Source: Mustela lutreola (taxonomy: Eukaryota; Chordata; Mammalia; Carnivora; Mustelidae). From it: DNA of 64,000 nucleotides. Below are positions 50,470 through 64,000 of this stretch, piece by piece. The notes under the pieces are model-generated. The model made no database searches, was not told the origin of the DNA, and saw nothing but the letters and a program-made list of their open reading frames with translations. Made by a program: the position numbers and the translations under genes. Where the stretch lies: contig NC_081291.1 of NCBI RefSeq assembly GCF_030435805.1, positions 16,949,001 to 17,013,000 of the forward strand, read 5' to 3'. How positions within the stretch are numbered: position 1 is the stretch's first letter; every line of letters begins with the position of its first letter.

Positions 50470-50668
50470 TGGGCACCTGGGCAGCTCAGTCTGTTAAGCC
50501 TCTGCCTTGGGCTTGGGTCATGATCTTGGGGTCCTGGGACCGAGCCCCATCATCAGGCTCCCCATCATCAGAGGGGAGCCCGTTTCTCCCTCTCCCTCTG
50601 CCTCTCCCCTTGTTTCTGTTCACTTCTCTCTCTCTCTCTCTCAAATAAATAATATTTAAATAAATTAA
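50470..50668 (+). mobile_element. SINEC copy
   Basis: Starts 'tgggcacctgggcagctcag' and ends (CT)n 'caaataaataatatttaaat'. Target copies 'aaaataaagccaag' and 'aaaataaaaccaag'. It carries a small internal duplication, 'ccccatcatcaggctccccatcatcag' in two parts. Confidence 0.92.
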
Positions 50669-51605
50669 AAAATAAAACCAAGGAAAGTCTTTTGGAAACA
50701 TGTACAAAATATAAAATTATACCCTAATCAATTAGGACAGCAGAATTACGAATGAACTCTATGATCTGGATCTTTGAAAAAACAAATAATATCAGTTGGG
50801 ACAAAGACAACTTTTTTACTGCTAGGGTAAAACCCACCAAGATGGTGTAGTAAGCATGTACTTTGCACTCTTACCAAAATAGCTTTGATACATAAAGTAA
50901 GAATTGCTAGAACTATAAGAAGTCTTAATTCTCATGGTAAGCCTCTCAGAAATCAATGGGTTATATAGACATAAAATATTTGAAGTGTTGAACGGATTTG
51001 AGTAATACAGTCAACAAACCTGGTTCAATCAGTTATGGCTAGAACTCTGCTTCAAAACACACAATGTTTTCATTTCAAATACACATGAAACATTCACTAA
51101 AACTGAGCAGATACTAGGCCTCAATAAAACATCAATAAATTGAAAAACATAAAAATAATAAAATTCACACTGCGATATAATTTTTAATGGGGGAAAAAAG
51201 AAGTCCCCATCCTCCTCCAAATAACACCCATCTATGGAACTCTTGGGTTAAATAAGAAATACACATGAAATTAGAAACAATACAGAAATGAATGATAATG
51301 AGGTCAGTACATATCAACCTGTGTGCCATATGGACAAAGGAAGACCCAGAGGAAATTTTATAGAATTAAGTGAAAATATTAGAAACCAAAGAAGTCTGTA
51401 ATAACTGATTCAGCATACAACTCAATAAGTTAGAAAAAGGACAGTAAAATAAGCCCCCCCAAAAGTAGGTTAGAATGACTAAAAGAGTTTTAGTGACATG
51501 AACAAAAAAGATTTGATTACAAAACCAAAAGTTAGTTTGTACCATTTAGGTGTCCCCAAAGAAGAGAACCTTCTACTCATATAGGCTTAAAATTTGTCCC
51601 CTCCT

Positions 51606-51808
51606 GGGGCACCTGCGTGGCTCAGTGGTTTAAGCCTCTGCCTTCGGCTCAGGTCATGATCTCAGGATCCTGGGATCGAGTCCTACATCAGGCTCTCTGC
51701 TCAGAGTGGAGCCTGCTTCCTTCTCTCTCTCTCTGCCTGCCTCTCTGCCTACTTGTGATCTCTCTCTCTGTCAAATAAATACATTTTTTTAAAAAATCAA
51801 AAAAAAAA
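51606..51808 (+). mobile_element. SINEC copy
   Basis: Starts 'ggggcacctgcgtggctcag'. Target copies 'aaaatttgtcccctcc' and 'aaaatgtgtcccctcc' differ at one base. Confidence 0.93.
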
Positions 51809-51879
51809 AAATGTGTCCCCTCCCTTCAGTGGTGGCAGCTTCCTCCTGAGTTGGTCCCCTTGTTGAGAAATGGATGCCA

Positions 51880-51985
51880 GCTGCACGGAGTGATGTACGA
51901 AAGTGTTGAGTCACTGTATTGTACACCTGAAACTAATCTCACACTGTATGAGCACTAAGTGGAATTGATACAAAAACGTTTAAAA
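51880..51985 (+). mobile_element. L1 3' end stub, plus
   Basis: 'gtcactgtattgtacacctg' 'aaactaatctcacactgtat' is the carnivore L1 3' end. It resembles the stub at 40570. Confidence 0.7.
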
Positions 51986-52276
51986 AATGGTTGCTGACAG
52001 CCCACATCCTCCTGCTTTCTCACCCACATTTAGAGAAGAAGTGTGTATGTCCTTCCTCTAACCATACCTTCTGCTGCCTGGTAACCCAACTGGAGCCAGC
52101 TGGCCAGGGCACTGGACTAGGCTGACTCGATCAGACCCTGGGAGCTGGGAGGGTGACAGCTTCACCCTGAAGACATGAACAGCATGGCAGAGTGGGAGGG
52201 CTGCAGACCAGGACCCAGGGTAATATGAAGGAAGGATGGAAACCATAAAGCCAACCAATAAGGTATACCAGATGGA

Positions 52277-52460
52277 TTTTTTTTTAAGATTCATTTATTT
52301 ATTTAAGAGAGAGAGAGAGTGGCAGGGGGAGAAAGAACCTTAAGCAGACTCCGCACTGAGTGTAGACCCAACACTGGGCTTGATCCCACCACCCTGAGAT
52401 CATGACCTGAGCTGAAATCACAAGTCAGATACTTAACCGACTGAGCCACCCAGGTGCCCT
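52277..52460 (-). mobile_element. SINEC copy, minus
   Basis: Reversed tail 'tttttaagattcatttattt' and head ending 'actgagccacccaggtgccc'. Target copies 'accagatggatt' and 'agcagatggatt'. Confidence 0.9.
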
Positions 52461-52774
52461 TAGCAGATGGATTGGGGTTTGTTTTTTTTTTTTTAAACAC
52501 CTATGAAATAGACAAAAATTTGGCAATTCTAGTCTTTAATAATTAAGAAAGGGCAATGAGTACATATATAAATAATATTAGAAATGGGAAAGAGGCCGTG
52601 GGTTCAAATTTTATACATCGGGTTGAAATGTAAGAATGTAAGCTAACATAAGTGATTTTCTAGACTAAAGTAATGCAAAAACAGTGAGGAACCCACTAGG
52701 CCATTAACTATACAAGATTTTTAAAAAATAAAGATTTATCCCTTACAAAAAACTATCAGGCCCAGTGAGTTTTC

Positions 52775-52960
52775 CCATTATTTTTTAAAATTTTATTAAC
52801 ATATAATGTATTATTTGTTTCAGGGGTACAGGTCTGTGATTTATCTGTCTTATACAATTCACAGCACCACCATAGCACACAACCTCCCCAATGCCCATAA
52901 CCCAGCCATCCCCTCCCTCCAAAACCCCCTCCCCTCCAGGGCCCAGTGAGTTTCATGTGC
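52775..52960 (-). mobile_element. L1 3' end fragment, minus
   Basis: 'ttattaacatataatgtatt' 'atttgtttcaggggtacagg' and 'tcacagcaccaccatagcac' are the reversed 3' UTR of carnivore L1. A repeat of 'gggcccagtgag' at 52939 and 'ggcccagtgag' at 52759 brackets it as target duplication. Confidence 0.8.
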
Positions 52961-53613
52961 ACAATCTACAAAATCTCAGGAACTGATAATGTTGGCCTTA
53001 TATAAACTGCTCTAGGGCATAGGAAAAATATTACAATGCTTCTCAACCTGTTTTAAGAGGCTAGCACAGCAATGACACCAAACTTGAACAATGGTAGAAC
53101 AGAGAGGAAAAGTGGAGGCCCACCATGTCTGGGGCAGAAATTCTAAACAAAATGCCAGCAAATGGAATCCACAATGTATTAAGGGATTTATCTAAGAAAC
53201 CTTCTGAGATCTAGCAATGAATTTCATTATGTGAACAAATTAAATAAGAAAAACCATATAATCATCTTAATAGTTCATTACTGCGTCACCAGGGCCCAAA
53301 TCTGCCTCGCACAGCAAAGGTTCCCAGTGAGTGTCTGAGAAGCACATGAAGGATGAGGTCAGGGTCAGCACATGAACCCCCACCATTATGGCCACTGTTT
53401 CACAATGGGTTAGAGGTCCCAGGCAATGAGAAAACAAAAATAAATGGTAGGATTTTCAAAAAGGACAAGATGTAACTCTCACCATTTTAGGGAATTTGAC
53501 TAGCCAAAAATAAGCCAAAAGAATCCACTGAGAAACTGATGAATTAAATAAGTCAGTTTTGCAAGATGACCAGGAATCAAGATCACTATGGCGTTTTTTG
53601 TTGTTGTTTTGGG

Positions 53614-53807
53614 GGTTTTTTTTAAGATTTTTTTCTTTATTTGGCAGAGAGAGAGATCACAAGTAGGCAGAAAGGCAGGCAGAGAGAGAGGGGGGAAGCA
53701 AGCTCCCTGCCAAGCAGAGAGCCTGACTCAGGCTCGATCCCAGGACCCTGAGATCATGACCTGAGCTGAAGGCAGAGGCTTGACTCACTGAGCCACCCAG
53801 GTGCCCC
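53614..53807 (-). mobile_element. SINEC copy, minus
   Basis: 'ttttaagatttttttcttta', 'agagatcacaagtaggcaga', and head ending 'gagccacccaggtgcccc'. 'gatcactat' and 'gatcactgt' flank it. Confidence 0.92.
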
Positions 53808-54541
53808 ATGATCACTGTTTTTTTAAATCAGCAGCTTTAAAATACCTAACATATAAAATTAGAAAAAAATATAATGGGAGGAGATAATCATCCACAATGA
53901 ATATAATCAAAATTTGTAAAATACTTAGAAATACACTCAGTATTTTTCCAGACATCCGTGAATAGAAGAGCCGAATGAATGGAGACATATACCATACCCC
54001 TGTTAGGAATTCAACACTGTAAAAATTAATCTGCATATCTAATTTCAATTCAAATACCAATTGTGTCTTTAATGAAAATTGACACACTGACTGTAAAGTT
54101 TCCATGGAAGATAAACTCTGTAAATTAGGCAATATTTTTTCTAAAGGAGAGCTTTCGCTACCACTTAACAAAATATGACATAAAGCTATTTGAAACAATA
54201 CAGCACTAACCCAGGGACAAACAGATCAGTGGGAAAACAATAGAAGTTTCAAAAACATACACATGGATATATTAAGACTTGCTTATTATAAATGCAGATA
54301 TTCAAATCAGCAGGAAAAAGACAGGTGCTACAAGAAATAGTATCCGTGGAATTGGCTCTCCAGTTGGAAATAAGAGTTGGATCCCCACCTCACACCACAC
54401 AGAGTTACACATAAAAAATAAATTTATCAAGATGAAAAGAAATATGGGAAGACAGCTTTTATAACCTGGAGATGGAGAAGAGCACATTTTACTAGACACA
54501 AAACCCATAAAGGGAAGTAAAGATTGATTTGATTCCATAAT

Positions 54542-54727
54542 AATTTTTTTAAATTTTATTTATTTGAGAAAGTGTGCCATGCACAAGCAGGGGAAGGTGC
54601 AGAGGGAGAGGGAGAAGCAGGTTCCCCCCTCAGGAGGAAGCCCCATGCGGAGCTCAGTCCCAGGACCCCGGGATCATGACCTGAGCCAAAGGCAGACACT
54701 TAAGCAACTGAGCCACCCTGGTGCCCC
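54542..54727 (-). mobile_element. SINEC copy, minus
   Basis: Reversed tail and head ending 'gagccaccctggtgcccc'. Target copies 'ttgattccataataattt' and 'ttgactccatgataattt' are diverged, so the insertion is older. Confidence 0.9.
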
Positions 54728-55517
54728 TTGACTCCATGATAATTTTAAAGGTCTTTATGGAAAACTTTCATCATTCCATCCATTCCACATATTTCTAAAA
54801 GTTAAGGAAATGGTTGTAAAATAATTTACAAAGGCTTAGTACTCAGAAAAGATAAAAACTTTCATTAAGAAAAAGAAAAGCAACCCAATCTTAAAAAGAG
54901 ACAAAGCCTATGAATAGAGGATTCACTCGAGAAAAGGTATATCTTTTCATCAATAAACACATGAAAAGGCACATTTCCAATCAGGGAAATACAGATGAAT
55001 ACAGCAATGAGAGAGCGTTCTAGCATTGGATGGACGTATTTTTAAAGACTGATAATATCCATCTTTAGCAAAAGGGGAAATGTTTCATTCTCCCATGCTG
55101 TAGGTATGACTGTAAACTGGCTCAGCTTTGGGAAGGAATACTCTTTGATTGTAGTCATCCAAAAGTACTAAAATTTGTGTGTCCTTTGACGACTGTCCTG
55201 CCCTCAGCCCACTCCTAGGGAGACAGCTGCAGAAATGGTTCAGAGTGTCCTCCCCCAACCCCACCACCCACATGCAGGACTGCCGCCAGGGGGGCGAGTC
55301 CGAAACAGCCCAAAACCTGCTGCTGGTTACAAAACCTATGTCACAGCTGCCCAGAACATACGCAATGACATCACATGATGACTAGCTTTAGGTATTGACG
55401 GAGAAAGTTTGTCAACGTGTGTGATTTTTTTTTTTTTTAATGTAGACTACTAACAATACATTTAAGATCCCAGGGTCACCCACAAAAGAGAACAGAGCCA
55501 GCTCACACTTGCACAAA

Positions 55518-55523
55518 TTTAAT
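55518..55523 (-). terminator. PRSS45: Possible PRSS45 polyadenylation signal ATTAAA
   Basis: Minus-strand GGGATTAAATTTG contains ATTAAA about 240 nt after the PRSS45 stop. No AATAAA is closer. Confidence 0.5.
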
Positions 55524-55764
55524 CCCTGCTCTCCTGGTCCCCCGTTCCAGAGCCCTTCGAGGCCACACTTCCCTTCTCCTGGAGTCACACAGGGCGTAGT
55601 CATCCTCTGCGTCTCTCCCCACTCAGATGCCGAGGCAGAGCCCCATCCCCAGGGGCCACTCTTTCCCCACCTTGACTCTTGTTGAATAGAGACACATGAC
55701 CTTGGTCTAACCTTGATCCGGACCCATAGGGCAGAGGCAATGCGGGAAGAAGAGAGAGGGGAGA

Positions 55765-63761
<7,997 letters not shown>

Positions 63762-64000
63762 GAGGTCCGGGAGGTGCCACCTAACGGGACAGACACGGTG
63801 CCGCGAGCCCCGGCAGGTGATGGCGACCCCGCCGCGCGCAAGGGCACCTCCAGCACGTGATGGAGTTCTGGGCACACGACGGCCCCACTAGCCCGCGATG
63901 ATGCCCTGGACTCCCTCCCGCCCCCCCCCCCCCGCACCCATGGGCACATCTGCATCCGCACCCTCACCTCGTGCCTGTTCCCTGAAGATGGCATCGGAGC
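63762..64000. other. Upstream flank of PRSS45, window edge
   Basis: GC-rich sequence with a C homopolymer at 63921-63935. It should hold the 5' UTR and promoter of PRSS45, but no start site can be fixed. No exon of a further protease (PRSS42/43/44) is visible. Confidence 0.5.

Larger units (their letters stand above)
49440..51590 (+). mobile_element. Old L1, ORF2 5' part, plus, broken
   Basis: Ordered ORF2 remnants: near 49785 'ctacttatcagagagccacc' (endonuclease region) and near 51075 'atttcaaatacacatgaaac' then 'actaggcctcaataaaacat'. Two SINEs interrupt it. Together with the pieces to its right it may be one L1 of which the ORF2 order is kept. Confidence 0.6.
52970..55080 (+). mobile_element. 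Old L1, RT to 3' part, plus, broken
   Basis: 'gaaaaaccatataatcatct' (53250) is RT-region text; 'cctggagatggagaagagca' (54465) and 'gaaaaggcacatttccaatc' (54962) lie toward the 3' end, in the expected order. About 130 bp at 53280-53420 do not look like L1. Two SINEs interrupt it. Confidence 0.6.
48013..55764. other. Intergenic between PRSS46 and PRSS45
   Basis: About 7.7 kb. 48.0-49.2 kb is unique GC-rich sequence with a long inverted repeat; 49.3-49.4 kb is purine-rich; 49.4-55.1 kb is old L1 cut by seven SINEs; 55.1-55.7 kb is unique. No exon recognised. Confidence 0.7.

Overview
This is nuclear DNA of a carnivoran mammal. The interspersed repeats are tRNA-derived carnivore SINEs (SINEC type, opening like 'gggcgcctgggtggctcag' and ending in '(AAATA)n AAATCTTT(A)n'). 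The common 'ctgcctacttgtgatctctctctgtcaaataaataa' 3' half is most like musteloids (weasel, mink, otter, badger). That lineage call is an inference from SINE style. The genes match the interval that in human lies on 3p21.31, in the order ALS2CL - TMIE - PRSS50 - PRSS46 - PRSS45.

Layout. 1-1.5 kb: a CpG island with a minus-strand splice donor, probably the untranslated first exon and promoter of ALS2CL, whose coding part lies left of the window. 7.1-15.7 kb: TMIE, plus strand, four coding exons, complete (150 aa), the inner-ear mechanotransduction subunit. 16.9-21.9 kb: PRSS50, minus strand, six coding exons (380 aa), converging on TMIE. 23.7-48.0 kb: PRSS46, minus strand, five coding exons (312 aa), with a 19.5-kb last intron packed with L1 and SINE copies. 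55.8-63.8 kb: PRSS45, minus strand, six coding exons (312 aa), including a 27-nt micro-exon. All three serine protease genes splice into uninterrupted frames. From memory, PRSS46 and PRSS45 are pseudogenes in human.

The three proteases share intron phases (2, 1, 0 across the protease domain) and all end in a hydrophobic C-terminal tail, as expected for tandem duplicates of membrane-anchored, testis-type trypsin-like proteins. Each has an intact His/Asp/Ser triad but an odd feature elsewhere. PRSS50 and PRSS45 have no IVGG-type activation site. PRSS46 has Asp-Asn in place of Gly-Asp before its serine. PRSS50 has Ser where the human protein has Thr.

The rest is intron and intergenic sequence. 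The GC-rich first 23 kb has few repeats. The AT-rich 24-43 kb and 49-61 kb stretches are mostly old, broken L1 copies with about 23 SINEs inserted. No tRNA, rRNA, CRISPR or prokaryotic feature is present, and I recognise no LTR retrovirus copy. I found no wholly new system. The most notable items are the PRSS45 micro-exon, the intact protease genes, a 79-bp-arm inverted repeat upstream of PRSS46, and a microsatellite that forms a splice acceptor tract.
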